From positions 74,784,696-74,848,695 of the forward strand of contig CM060884.1 of assembly GCA_030762935.1 (NCBI GenBank): a DNA stretch of 64,000 bases, given 5' to 3'. Source of the stretch: Hymenopus coronatus. Lineage: Eukaryota > Arthropoda > Insecta > Mantodea > Hymenopodidae. The translations under genes and the position numbers were made by a program. Shown here piece by piece: positions 11,095 to 21,763 of this stretch (position 1 is the stretch's first letter; every line of letters starts with the position of its first letter). The notes under the pieces were generated by a model. It was not told where the DNA came from and ran no database searches. It saw only the letters and a program-made list of their open reading frames with translations.

Positions 11095-11709
11095 TACAAG
11101 AGCTGTTTTTTTCAGTCTCCGATTGACTATAAACAAAAGACAAGTTCATAGGAAACGATTATTTTATGGTTACTTTTCAACATAATCAGCGGAAAGATTG
11201 AGACATTTATCGTTCCTGTGCCAAACTTTGCAATACCCGCTTCAAAAATGTTGCCGCTAACGGTTTCAAATGAGTATTGACGTTGTTTTGAAGATCTTCG
11301 TACTTTATGTTTGCGGAGAGCCATTCAAAGCAAACGAAGAGGAACTGTGTTGATCCATGACAACGCTCGTCCACACAACCCATCGGCTCCTTGAACAATT
11401 TCAATGGGACCATTCGCCGTACAGTCCTGACCTGGCACCCATCTCCTCCCTCAACTGAAGACGTGGCTAGGAGGGTAGAATTTTCAAACCAACTAAGATC
11501 TTCAAGACAACGTCAATGCTCATTTGAAACCATTGGTGGCAACATTTTTTGAAGCGGGTATTGCAAAGCTTGTGCACAGGTACGATAAATGTCTCAATCT
11601 TTTCGGTGATTATGTTGAAAAGTAACCATAAATGTACAAAACTTTTAGTAATAATTGGTTTCTATGAGCTTGTCTTTTATTTATAGCGTATCGGAGGTTG
11701 AGAAAAATC
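11095..11709 (+). mobile_element. Mariner fold-back element, family FB1, copy 2 (right terminus lost)
   Basis: Same layout as the copies at 5.1 and 57.1 kb. The left inverted arm extends into CAAATGAGTATTGACGTTG, the complement of the right-arm AACGTCAATGCTCATTTG. The left junction is TA at 11095-11096 in a HINE tail. On the right, similarity runs to the GGAGGTTGAGAAA block, then passes straight into HINE sequence, so the last ~15 bases of the element and some target DNA were deleted. The deletion makes this copy immobile. Confidence 0.8.
11320..11625 (+). pseudogene. Mariner transposase remnant, frameshifted
   Basis: Fragments in several frames match the catalytic-domain remnant of the 5.4-kb copy (LIHDNARPH-like, PYSPDLAP-like, YDKCLNLFGDYVEK, TAA at 11623). 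Small deletions relative to the 57-kb copy break the frame, for example after the DNARPHT region. Non-functional. Confidence 0.75.
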
Positions 11710-11785
11710 TAGGTATCGAATTTTTGTATGTATTACAATACCTTCTCTATAGAGTAAGCACATAATACGTGTAGATTTATTAAAA

Positions 11786-12107
11786 ATCAGCATTATTACT
11801 TTGGTATTTCAAACCTTCGGTTGTTAAAGTAAAGTTTTAAGTGTATAAGACGACGTGCAGGAGTTGCGAAAGCTATCCGGGCCGTGTCTTATTCTGAACA
11901 TCCCTCCCCATCAAGCCCATGAACAAAGAGATTAAAAACACAAGCCTCTCTGGCATTCGTGTATCGTTCAATAGCGAAACTGACAAGGGGTGGGTTGTTT
12001 GTGCGTGGGAAGAGAGCGCTATTGCTGATAAAGAGGAGTGGATGAAGGAACAGATGCATGATCTGATGAGAACCGTAAAACACCGAGGAGGCGGAGCATG
12101 CAAAATA
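11786..12107. other. Unassigned DNA
   Basis: About 320 bases of comparatively balanced composition. Open frames overlap on both strands (11873-12131) without a recognisable product. It leads into an 87-bp segment that recurs at 13.17 kb. Confidence 0.3.
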
Positions 12108-12194
12108 CCTCCAAGAAGCGCGCCTTCTTAAATATAGGTCAAACTAAATAGACTCACAAACATGCTCATGGGGCAGACAAAAATGTGATTTTTA
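12108..12194 (+). repeat. 87-bp direct repeat, copy 1
   Basis: Sequence from CCTCCAAGAAGCGCGCCTTC to AAAATGTGATTTTT is repeated almost identically at 13171-13257, exactly 1063 bases downstream. Each copy is followed by a minus-strand HINE tail. This fits a tandem duplication of flank plus element rather than a target-site duplication, because 87 bp is too long for any element seen here. Confidence 0.85.
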
Positions 12195-13168
12195 CTTTCT
12201 CTACACGTATCTACCATGTACATAGTGTATACAGAACGTATTGCATTCCATCAAAAAATTCGATATACAGATTTCACCAAAAATACATCTTTTAGGGTAA
12301 AAAAAAATTTGATAGGTTTCATCCACATTACTTCCTCTACATCTCTGCAATAAATTATTGTTAAAAAGTTTAATCTACTTTTTACTTAATGATGACAGAG
12401 AAAAAATTAGCAGAAAATGTCTTATTACTTCCTTGTAAGAGAAGGGAATAAGGAAGTAGCATAGGCTAAAATATAGTCAAATGCTATTTGCTATGTGACT
12501 GAAATTTCTTAGTTTCTACGGACAAATTCCAGTATGAGAAAAGTATAATTTTTTCCAAGCTGAAACCAATAACAAGGAATATCTCAAAAACAATCAACTC
12601 CACGAAAAAAATGTGTGTAACATAAATCGTGTGTTTTAACGAGCTCTACATTTTCTGTTACGTACACTTTTGTCTATCTCTAACGGTTTGCCAGTTATAC
12701 AAATTCCATAAAATTCGTCCAGAATAAGTAGTCTTCAGAGGCTATTGCCAGAAAATTCAAGATATATATTTTATTTATCTGGTAACTATCTTTAATATAC
12801 CCCATTTTAATGGAACTATTTAGAGACGTTTTTAAGAAATACAAAATTTCCGAACATTTTTTCATGTAAAAGGTAGTTAGGGTTTTTTTTTTTTTTTTTG
12901 AAAATCTTCGTGTCACATCTTGGAGGTTACCAAACTTAAACACCAAGTTTGGTATTTTACCGACTTTTCGTCTCTGAGTTATCGTGTTCACAGACACACG
13001 GTCACACAGACACACTGACACATACACGAACTTTTAAGTGAAATTATTTTTTTAGATACAGGGTACCCTAAAACTAATTTCCGGTGAAATCTCGGTATGG
13101 AATTTTTGGGTGCATTACAATACCTTCTCTATACACTATGTTCATTTTACGGGTAGAGAAAATAAAAA
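12190..13168 (+). mobile_element. HINE-like composite (inverted 3' tail plus full copy)
   Basis: Opens with a minus-strand 3' tail (TTTTTACTTTCTCTACACG to TTTTAGGGTAAA, about 12190-12303). This is followed by a plus-strand element from GATAGGTTTCATCC to the end GGGTAGAGAAAATAAAA at 13168. A T-run (12886-12899) replaces part of the usual G-rich block. Both outer ends therefore show the hairpin tail. Confidence 0.75.
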
Positions 13169-13170
13169 TG

Positions 13171-13257
13171 CCTCCAAGAAGCGCGCCTTCTTAAATATAG
13201 GTCAAACTAAATAGACTCACAAACATTCTCATGGGGCACATAAAAATGTGATTTTAA
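13171..13257 (+). repeat. 87-bp direct repeat, copy 2
   Basis: Second copy of the segment at 12108-12194, differing at only a few positions (for example ATTCTC for ATGCTC). It directly follows one HINE and precedes another. Confidence 0.85.
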
Positions 13258-14058
13258 TTTTCTCTACCCCGCATGTACAATGCACATAGTGGATAGAGAA
13301 CGAATTGCATTCCACCAAAAAGTCAATACCAACTTTTCACCTGAATACACGTTTTAGGGTTCCTGTATCCAAAAAGAGAGTTTTTAGAAAAATGTCTGTG
13401 TGTACCTGTGCACACGATAACTCAAAAACGAAAAATCGGTAAAATATCAAACTTGGTACTTAAGTTCAGCATCTTCCAGGGATGCGACACGAAGATTTTG
13501 AGAAAAATTCTCCCACCCAAAACTACTCTTTACATGGAACTTTTTTCGAAAATTTTTATTTTCTTAAAAATGCTTCTAAAGGTTTTTATTAAAACATCAT
13601 ATATTAAAGATATTTACCTGAAAAATAAAATGTATATCTTGAATTTTCTGGAAATAGCCTCTGAAGACTACTTTATACCGGACGAATTTTACGGAATTTT
13701 GCATCACTGCTAAACCGCAAGAAATGGTAAAAAACTTACTACACAAAAAATGTAGATCACTTTAAAACACACAATTTATGTTATATGTATTTTCTTCATG
13801 GAGGTGATTGTTTTTGAGATATTGCTTGTTTTTGGTTTCAGCTTTATAATTGTTTACTTTTCTTACACAGCAATTTGTCAACTCCTGGCCATACAAACAA
13901 AGGAACCTCAGTCACATAGCAACGAGCTTTTGACTATCACTTTAAACTATGGCACTCCCTTATTTCGCTTCTACTTAGAAGAAAGCAAGTAATAAGACTA
14001 TTTTAACAATAATTTGTTGCATAGATATAGAGAAAGTCGTGTGAATGGAACAGTTTCA
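13252..14058 (-). mobile_element. HINE-like repeat, subfamily A, full length
   Basis: Minus-strand copy from the terminal hairpin (TTTTCTCTACCCC .. GGATAGAGAACG) to the 5' terminus GTGAATGGAACAG. The CA-rich microsatellite is nearly absent (TGTCTGTGTGTACCTGTG). A 101-codon open frame (13408-13713) is a by-product of low stop density in this strand and recurs in other copies. Confidence 0.85.
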
Positions 14059-14448
14059 GTAGTCTGAGCTCAAACTAGAACTGCCTCTCGCTAGAATGTA
14101 ATGTTTTTTGGGCGCGTGTGAAGAACCGCCAACTTGGAGCGTTGTGTTCAGTGGAAAGCTTGACATTTGGAGGAGGGGGGTGGTTGAACCGAAGCTAATC
14201 GACAAAGAGTGGTCCTACCACACTGTTGTAACTATCGGAAATTCACCCCCTCTTGATCGGTTCCAATCGGTTATTTGGTAGTACTTTAACTCTTGGCTGA
14301 GTCAACAGAATTCCCATTTAACTTGTACCTAGCCTCGCTGGCATGCGACCGTGCTCAACAGCAGTTGATCCAGCACATGGACGTCTAGTATCCCCATGCT
14401 AATAAACTTGATAATAAACCTTTGCAGTAAATAAATAACTGCAATATT
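14059..14448. other. Unassigned DNA
   Basis: About 390 bases of higher GC than the neighbouring repeats. No open frame, RNA gene or repeat was recognised. Confidence 0.3.
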
Positions 14449-14560
14449 TTTACTTTCTCCACACGTAATGGACGACTGCACCCAAAATACACATTTTAAT
14501 GGTCCCTATATCCCAAATGTGCTCCATTTACACGACTTTCTCTACAACAAATTATTTTGT
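14449..14560. mobile_element. HINE-like remnant: inverted 3' tail fused to 5' end
   Basis: A shortened minus-strand tail (TTTTTACTTTCTCCACACG, 14449-14515) is followed at once by a plus-strand 5' terminus (TGCTCCATTTACACGACTTT .. CTACAACAAATTATT). It has the same junction type as the composite at 12.2 kb but is almost wholly deleted. Confidence 0.6.
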
Positions 14561-14915
14561 TTCATTTATTTATTTAAAGTCGCTTTAACTGCAAGTTTGT
14601 ATCGCGACTTCTCATTAGGGCCACATATACAAGGTGTGCATAAAACAAGTAAGCTCAATGCAGTATTATACAGAGTGATTTATGTAGAACTGACATATTT
14701 CTTTCTTTAATTATTCCGTTGGAAATTCATTCAATGACACAATTTTAGGACTAAATCAAACAGAATGTTCTGGAATTTTGATTGCTTGTCACTGGATGCG
14801 CAGATGTTTGTTTTATTCCCAATTGCATTGTTGGCGGATGTGTCAACATTCTGCTCTTGTAGTCAACGTGAAAACACAGTACGATGTGGAGCTTAGTCAA
14901 GGATATTTTCAGCAA
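14561..14915. other. Unassigned DNA
   Basis: About 355 bases. A patch CAAGGTGTGCATAAAACAAG near 14631 resembles DNA-transposon 5' ends in style only, and no inverted partner was found. Nothing else is supported. Confidence 0.3.
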
Positions 14916-16225
14916 GATGTACCATAGGATAAAGTGAAAGCCAAAAGCTGGTTGCTATGTGACTGAAATTCGTTTGTTTATATGGACACGAGTTGGCAAA
15001 TTCCTGTATGAGAAAAGTATGTTTTTCAAAGCTGAAACCAAAAACAAGGAATATCTTACAAACGATCAACTCCACGAAAACAATGTATGTAACATAAATT
15101 GTGTGTTTTAACGTGCTCTACATTTTTTGAGTGCTAAGTTTTTGTCCATCTCTTACGGTTTAGTAGTTATGTAAAATTCATCCATAATAGAGTAATCTTC
15201 AGAGGCTGTTTAACAGTTACACAAAAGTCATCCAGAATGAAGAGGTTTTTAGAGAATATTCCCATAAAATTCTAGATTAACATTTTCTTCATTTTATGAA
15301 CATATCTTAAACATATGACCTTTTGTTAAAATCATTACAGCCATTTTGAGAAAATCAACATTTTCTAAAAATGTTAAATGTAAAGAATAGTTGGGGTTGG
15401 TGGAGATGTTTTAACCCTTTGTTGCCTGTCGGTACCTGTAAGTTCATGTTGTTTTAATCGTGACTACAAATATGGTTGTGCTCTAGGATTAATTTCATGT
15501 TGTGGTAAACCTTCAACCATAAACAACAAGTAATCAAGACTGTTCTATATGGTACAAATATATAAATGTTTGTCCTAAAATTGCAGTGATTTTTTTAAAT
15601 AAATGAAAGAGAAATCCGACATAACTGCAGTGGACTGTAACCCCATTAACTTCCAAGCACCACACCGATTATTTTACTTGGGCTCTCCCCGTCCTTTACC
15701 ACAATCAATGGGATTTGAACTTGCAAGATTTGGCTTTGAATTCATTGTCTATCACCTAATAGTCATGGCTATTTGAACTACTTTTTGGGACTTCCTTTGG
15801 CAGCGTTATGAAAACTGGTTTAGAAGAATTTAAACTTTTAAATGGGAAGAAAAATATTAATAAAGGTTCTATATTTATCCTCATTTATATTTCCTCTATT
15901 ATTTTATATAATAGTTTTATAGGTTTATTCCCAAATATTTTTACTTTAACTCCAGTTTTAAACCTGAATTAAAGGAAAACCGGCTTATGTAGTGTACTAG
16001 TACAGGCAACTAAGGATTAAATAATCGCATCGCATCCTTGGAAGATACTGAACTTGGATACCAAATGTTGTATTTAACTGACACAGACAGACAGACTCTT
16101 ACACAAACGGACATGCTTCTAAAAATTGGGTCTCAAAACATGCATTTCCGGTGAAATCTTGTTATCGAACTTCTGAGTAGAATACAAATACCTTCTGTGT
16201 CCATTGTAAATACGAGCATAGGCAG
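14916..16225 (+). mobile_element. HINE-like repeat, split by a piggyBac-type MITE
   Basis: The left part starts at the internal block GTACCATAGGATAAAGTG and reaches GGTGGAGATGTT at 15410. The right part resumes after the MITE with ATAATCGCATCGCATCCTTGG and ends near 16225. At about 15205 a short stretch (TTTAACAGTTACACAAAAGT) repeats the preceding TTTAGTAGTTATGTAAAATT region, a small internal duplication that may join A- and B-type pieces. Confidence 0.75.
15411..16020. mobile_element. PiggyBac-type MITE
   Basis: Flanked by TTAA at 15411-15414 and 16017-16020. The termini are CCCTTTGTTGCCTGTCGGTAC on the left, with complementary GTAC.AGGCAACTAAGGA on the right, so inverted repeats start CCYTWGTTGCCTG next to TTAA. 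TTAA target duplication and CCC-starting termini are known piggyBac features. Removing the element and one TTAA restores an ordinary HINE block. At about 600 bp without transposase frames it must be non-autonomous. An internal stretch (about 15705-15770) contains, on the minus strand, a B-box-like GCAAGTTCAAATCCC, perhaps from an older SINE. Confidence 0.8.
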
Positions 16226-16618
16226 AAAAAGAATACATACACAAATATCCAAACACGCGGACCTTTTGTTTTTGAATTCAACAGTCCATTAACCAGGTTT
16301 TTGCTGTAAAATATTGCTATGTTGATTTGGTACTTATCCGAGTACTTTGGATTCAAGGCATCACAATGTGGATGAAGTTGCGTGTGGAATACAATTTTCA
16401 CCTATAACACGAGGAAGACTCAGAAAGTAATGAACTATTTATCATAACTAAATAAATAATGTCATTGCTATCTAGGCACGTATTGTCACGTGGTACCGGT
16501 TTTTCTATGCAGATGTTATACTCTTCCACCGCTGAGTCACAGTCCTTTAGAGGCCTTTATCGATTAGGATATGTTTTCTGACCAAAATGTCATGTACAGG
16601 GTCCAAAGTGAAATACCA

Positions 16619-17470
16619 ATTTTTACTTTCTCCATACGTACTATGTACATAGTGTATAGAGAAGGTATTGTATTGCACCCAAAAAATCCATATTGAGATT
16701 TCACCGGAAATGCGTGTTTTGAGACCCCGTGAATAAAAAAAATCATTTTTATAAAAATGTCCATGTGTGTCTGTCCGTGTGTGCCTGTGGGAAGCAAGGC
16801 TCAAAAATGAAAAGACCGTTAAAAAACAAACTTGGTATATAATTTGGTATCTTCCAAGGGTGCGACACGAAGATTTTCAAGAACCCCCCCCCCCAAACTA
16901 CCCTTTACATTGAAAAACTTCGAAAACTTTGTTTTCCTTAAAAATGGCTCTAAGGATTTTGATTAAAATCTCGTATATTTAAGATACTTACTTGACAAAT
17001 AAAATGTACATCTTGAATTTTCTGGGAATAGCCTATGAAGACTACTTTATTTTGGATGAATTTGACGGAATTTTGCATAACTGCTGAACCGTAAGATATG
17101 GACGAAAACTTACCACGGAGAAAACGTAGAGCACACTAAAACACATAATTTATTATATACTTTTTTCGTGGAGATGGTTTTTTTAGGATATTCCTTGCTT
17201 TTAGCTCCAGCTTTAAAAAACATACTTTTCTCATACAGGTATCTGTCCATACAAACAAAGGAACTTCAGTCACATAGCAACCAGCTTTTGAATATCACTT
17301 TAAGCTATGACACTCCCTTATTTCACTTTTACTTACAAGGAAGCACGTAATAAGACGATTTCTGATAATTTTTCTCGTTTATCATTAAGCAAATAGAAGA
17401 ATAACTATTTATCACTAATTTGTTGCAGAGGTGTAGAGAAAGTCATGTGAATGGAACACATCAGATTTTT
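16619..17470 (-). mobile_element. HINE-like repeat, full length, nested in FB2
   Basis: Minus-strand copy from the hairpin (TTTTTACTTTCTCCATACG) to the 5' end GAACACATCAGATTTTT. The microsatellite reads TGTGTGTCTGTCCGTGTGTG. A run of ten Cs occurs at 16885-16895. FB2 sequence resumes within a few bases on both sides. Confidence 0.85.
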
Positions 17471-17649
17471 ATGAAATTTTTTATCAACATTTGCTTTCAA
17501 CTCCTCCATAACGATTGATGAACGGTCTTTATCGTACACTGTTATGTTCTTCCTTGATTACTCGTGAATTATGCGGCATTTCCTCACTGAAGACTCGCTT
17601 ATTGCACTTCCACATATAATCGAATGGCCGAGCATTTATTTCATTAAAA

Positions 17650-18332
17650 ATGCAATGTGTTACATTCACGTGACTTTTTCTACATCTCTGTAGCAAATTA
17701 TTGTTAAAAGGCTTATGCTTCTTTTTATTTCATGCTGATCGAAATATTAGCAGAAATAGTCTTATTACTTGCTTCCTTGTAAGTAGAGGGGAAATAAGAG
17801 AGTAGCGTAGGCTAAAGTGATAGACAAAAGATGGTTACTATGTGACTGAAGTTCCTTTGTTTGAATGCAAAGGAGTTGGCAAATTCCCGTCTGAGAACAG
17901 TTCATGTATTTTAAAGCGGAAACCATATTTGAACATCTCAAAAACAATTCACTCCACGAAAAAAATGTACATAACATAAACTGTGTGTTTTAATGAGCTC
18001 TACATTTTCTATCTTGTAAGTTTTTATCCATCTCTTATGGTTAGGCAGTTATCGCATAAAATTCAGTCAGAATAAAGTAGTCATCAGAGGCTATTCTCAG
18101 GAAAATAAAGATATACATTTTATTTATAAGGTAAACATCTTTAATATACGATATTTTAGTCAAAATCGTTACAGCTATTTTTGAGAAAATCAAAACTTTC
18201 GAATATTTTTCCATGCAAAGAGTAGTTGAGAGTGGGGGAATGTTCTTGAAAATCTTTGTGTCGCATCCTGGGAAGATACTGAACTTAAATACTAAGTTTG
18301 GTACTTAATGGACTTTTCGTTTTTGAGCTATA
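17650..18332 (+). mobile_element. HINE-like repeat, 3' truncated, nested in FB2
   Basis: Starts TGCAATGTGTTACATTCACG after the FB2 block GCATTTATTTCATTAAA and ends at CGTTTTTGAGCTATATGG, just before where the microsatellite should begin. The hairpin tail is missing. Confidence 0.8.
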
Positions 18333-18748
18333 TGGAAAACGTAGCATGTGGGTTTGGCGTATGACAACCGTTGTTCCTTCGCTGCCTAATCCCAAATGTG
18401 TGCGATTTTTAAACGCACATAAAACTTTAAACAGAAAAGTTTGAAAGTTGCGACATCAAGTTTCAGACAAGTCAAAGTGTAAGCTAATCGACTGGTATCT
18501 TCGTTTGGTGTCGTTTTGAAACGGCCTATATATGTATATATAAACTTCGATTGGACCAGCATTTACTGTATAATGAGAAAGTTTTTTGGCTGTACAAAAG
18601 TGTAATATTGACTTGAAAACTGGCACCACGTGACAATAAATTGAGATTACGTTGAGATATAGAGTAAATAAAGTTTCTTGTTGATAACTTATCATGTAGC
18701 TATACCAAATCATCTGGTTACATGACGGAGAGTATAAGATGTGAACCA

Positions 18749-19043
18749 CTAACCAAGACGAGACTGCGGTTGGTTGTACATAACTGACGAGGGAAGTAGA
18801 TTTACTCAAGTTGCCTTGTGTGGGCGGCTAAACAAGGAGTTAAGTACATGTCACCCAGATCGTCATTAGTGTACCTACTGCTGAGATGTACATTAGTGCA
18901 CAAGAAGAGCGGATCTGTTTATAGCACTGCTGGTGTAAATGCAAACAACCCGCTGCTCTGGATAACCCAGAACATACAGGATGATTCAAAAATACTTTAA
19001 CAACCCTCAGGAATGGATTCTTTACATCAAAACAAATAAAATA
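18749..19043. other. Unassigned DNA with a DNA-transposon-like terminus
   Basis: The stretch ACAGGATGATTCAAAAATAC at about 18975, followed by TTTAACAACC, has the look of an arthropod DNA-transposon 5' end. It is cut off by the next HINE and has no partner terminus in the window. The rest is unassigned. Confidence 0.3.
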
Positions 19044-19742
19044 ATTTGATGTGTTCCATTCACAACACTTTGTCCACTTCTCTTCAATAAATTATTGCTA
19101 AAAAAACTTATTATTGTTTCATTTAATACTAATCGAAAGAAAATTAATAGAAATCTACTTATTACTTGCTCTCCTGTAGGTAGAAACAAAATAAGGGAGG
19201 TTAAATTGATTGTGATTGAAGTTCCTTTGTTTGTTTGGGCAAGAGTTGAAAATTTCCCGTATGAGAAAAATATAAGTATTTTATAACTAAAACCAATACA
19301 AGAAATATCTTCAAAACGATTAACTCCACGAAAAAAATGTATATAACATAAATTATGTGTTTTAAAGAGCTCCAATGTTTTGTGTAGCAAGTATTTGATT
19401 ATCTCTTACGGTTTAGCAGTTAAGCAAAATTCGGCAAAAATCATCCAGAGTAAAGTAGTCTTCAGTGGCTAATCCCAGAAAATTCAAGATATACATTTGA
19501 TTTGTCATGTAAATATTTTGATATACGACATTTTAAACATAATCGTTATAGCCATTTTTGAGAAAATCAACATTTTCGAAAATGTTTCCATGTAGAAGGT
19601 GGTTGGGCTGATGGAATTATCTTGAAAACCTTCGTGTCGCATCCTTGGAGGTTACTAAACCTAAATACCAAGTTTTCTATTTTTCGGTCTTTTCGTTTTT
19701 GAGCTACATACACAGATACACACACGGACCTTTTTCTAAAAA
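19044..19742 (+). mobile_element. HINE-like repeat, truncated at the microsatellite
   Basis: Starts TTTGATGTGTTCCATTCACA. The microsatellite (ACACAGATACACACACGG) leads to TTTTTCTAAAAATG at 19743, where another HINE 5' end follows directly. The 3' tail is missing at this head-to-tail junction. Confidence 0.85.
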
Positions 19743-19743
19743 T

Positions 19744-20381
19744 GTGATGTGTTACACTCACATGACTTTCTCTAGCTGCTCTAAAAACTTGTTGAAATTG
19801 AATATTCTTCACAATGTTAATCGAGATACACATTATCATAATGTTTTTATTACTTAGTTCCTTATATGTAGAAGTGAACTAAAGGAATGCGCTATGCTAA
19901 AGTGATAGTCAAATAATTTAAAAAGTAGAGCAAAAGGAATATCTACACCTCCTGTCTAAAGTAATCTTATTATTCAAACAATAATAAGAAATATCTCGGA
20001 ATGGTTACCCCCCCCCCCACAACCAAAATGTAAAGGATACTCATTGTGTGTTTTGACAGACCTACATTTTTGGTGCACAAAGTGTTTGTCTATCTCTTAC
20101 ATTTTAGCAGGTAAGCAAAATTCATCGAGCATAAAGAGTTGTTCAGAGGATATTTACAGAAATGTCAAAAATATGGATTTTATTTCTCATGTAAATATCC
20201 TTAATACACAGTATTCTAATCAAAATCGTTAGTCACTTGAGAGAAAAACGAAATTTTGAAAAATGTTTCCATGTAAAACGTAGTTTGGTTGGGGAAATGT
20301 TCTTGAAAATGTTCTTGAAAATATTGTTGGAATATATCATTTCAAGTTTGGTGTTTAACGATCTTTTCGTTTTTGAGTTAT
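19744..20381 (+). mobile_element. HINE-like repeat, subfamily B, 3' truncated
   Basis: Starts GTGATGTGTTACACTCACAT with ACTTTCTCTAGCTGC (subfamily B 5' end) and stops at CGTTTTTGAGTTATTG. A run of nine Cs lies at 20009-20018. It is followed at once by the next copy. Confidence 0.8.
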
Positions 20382-21200
20382 TGTTAGAAAGCTTATTCTT
20401 CCCATTTACATAATACTAATCTAAGGAAAATTAACAGAAATCTACTTAAAACTTGCTTCCTTGTAAGTAGAAGTGAAATAAGGGAGTACCACAGGTTAAA
20501 GCGATAGTCAAAAGCTGATTGCAATGTGACTGAAGTTCCTTTGTTTGTATGGGCAGCAGTTGACAAATTCCTGTATCAGAAAAGTATAACAAGTATTTTG
20601 TAACTAAAATCAATACAAGAAATGTTTACAGAAAGATCAACTCCACAAAAAAGTATATAACGTAAATGGTGTGCTATAACAAGCTCTAAATTTTTGGTGT
20701 AGGAAGCTTTTGTCGATCTATAGCAGTTAAGAAAAATTCGGCAAATAATCATCCTGAATAAAGATGTCTTCAAAGACTATTCTCAGAAAATTAAAGATAT
20801 AGATTTTATTTGTCATGTAAATATCTTTAGTGTACGACATTTAATCATAATCGTTAGAGCCATTTTGAGAAAATCAATATTTTCCAAAAAAAATTCCATT
20901 TAAAGGGTAGTTGTAGTTGGGGAGATTTTCTTGAAAATCTTCGAGTTGCAGCCTTGGAAGATACCAAACTTAAAAACTAAATTTGGTATTTAACGGTCTT
21001 TTGTTTTTGAGGTATGCTATCCACACACGCACGCACACACACCAGACGCATATACGGACCTTTTTATAAAACATGTCTTGTTTCATTTTAAATCAGGGCG
21101 TCTCAGAACATATACTTCGGCGAATTCTCGGGATCGAATTTTGGGTTGGAATACATACCTTCTTTATCTAATGTGTGCGTTGTTACTAGATAAAGTAAAA
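20382..21200 (+). mobile_element. HINE-like repeat, subfamily A, lacking first ~70 bases
   Basis: Starts inside the block TTGTTAGAAAGCTTATTCTT and runs to a degraded tail TACTAGATAAAGTAAAA at 21200. Third member of a head-to-tail HINE series (19044-21200). Confidence 0.8.
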
Positions 21201-21763
21201 CCAGACCAGAATTGATTCCACTAGTGTCCTAAACAGTCAAACATATGCGAGTTCAATGGCATATATTGCAATCATCTATATGTTTAAAATGTAGAGTTAC
21301 TCTGTTTGGCTTTTGTTACAGAATATGTGATAAAAAGTCCTGCCAGTGGAGAGGAACGAACGTAAATAAACATTTGCTTTTTAAAATAACAGAGAATAAA
21401 TATTTTGCAGAAGCAAAGGCGCCGAGGGCAGAAGTGATAGCTTTTCTAAACCCACCTGATTTTTGCTGGGCGTTTATTACCGACCAAGCATGACAGTTTG
21501 TGCCTGTTGCAAACACTTTATCTAAAAAGACTGTGATGTTTTTGGTGGGCGGAAATAAACCCTGAACTATGTGCCATGTAAACAGACCAGCAAGAGTTAA
21601 AAGTTTCAGTGAATTATTGCCTGTAAACCATTCCAGTAGCAGTAAAGTTGGAACGAGGCAGAGAAATGCGACTGCTATTCTCTGCAAACTGCGCTTGTCA
21701 CTAGGAAATGATATAATATGAGGTGCAACTACACCTTAGACTTCATGACGCCTATATTAAACA
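21201..21763. other. Unassigned DNA with overlapping open frames
   Basis: About 560 bases between repeats. A 123-codon minus-strand frame (21316-21687) starts with a hydrophobic stretch, and an 82-codon plus-strand frame overlaps it. I recognise no family and see no start or splice context, so neither is called. It is the best non-repeat candidate in the window for a transcript search. Confidence 0.3.

Larger units (their letters stand above)
10203..11785 (-). mobile_element. HINE-like composite with inverted 3' tails, split by mariner
   Basis: A complete minus-strand copy (10203 to about 11067, ending TGATCAGATTTT) is followed directly by plus-strand 3'-tail sequence: CTGGATTCAGGTGGTCG up to the mariner at 11095, then GGTATCGAATTTTTG to GTGTAGATTT at about 11780. 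Both ends therefore carry the element's own 3' tail in inverted orientation. The same composite form recurs at 12.2, 25.0 and 60.6 kb. Confidence 0.75.
16425..18748 (-). mobile_element. Mariner fold-back element, family FB2, copy 1 (in three pieces)
   Basis: Segments at about 16425-16617, 17475-17647 and 18600-18748 line up with the uninterrupted FB2 copy at 44.9 kb in reverse. The left segment (GCACGTATTGTCACGTGGTA) and the last segment (GGCACCACGTGACAATAAA) are inverted repeats of each other. The middle segment contains the complement of the transposase N-terminal codons (the CTTCCTTGATTACTCGT block). Two HINE copies (16619-17470 and 17650-18332) sit in the gaps, and 18333-18599 has no FB2 match. 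The element is older than both HINE insertions. Confidence 0.75.

Noticed and set aside
11889..12131. Host exon candidate near the 87-bp repeat
   Set aside because: Frames are open on both strands, the region is partly duplicated at 13.17 kb next to HINEs, and no motif is visible.
21316..21687. 123-codon minus-strand frame with a hydrophobic N-terminus as a possible secreted protein
   Set aside because: No family resemblance, no splice or transcript evidence, and an open frame on the opposite strand over the same bases; length is within chance for 64 kb.
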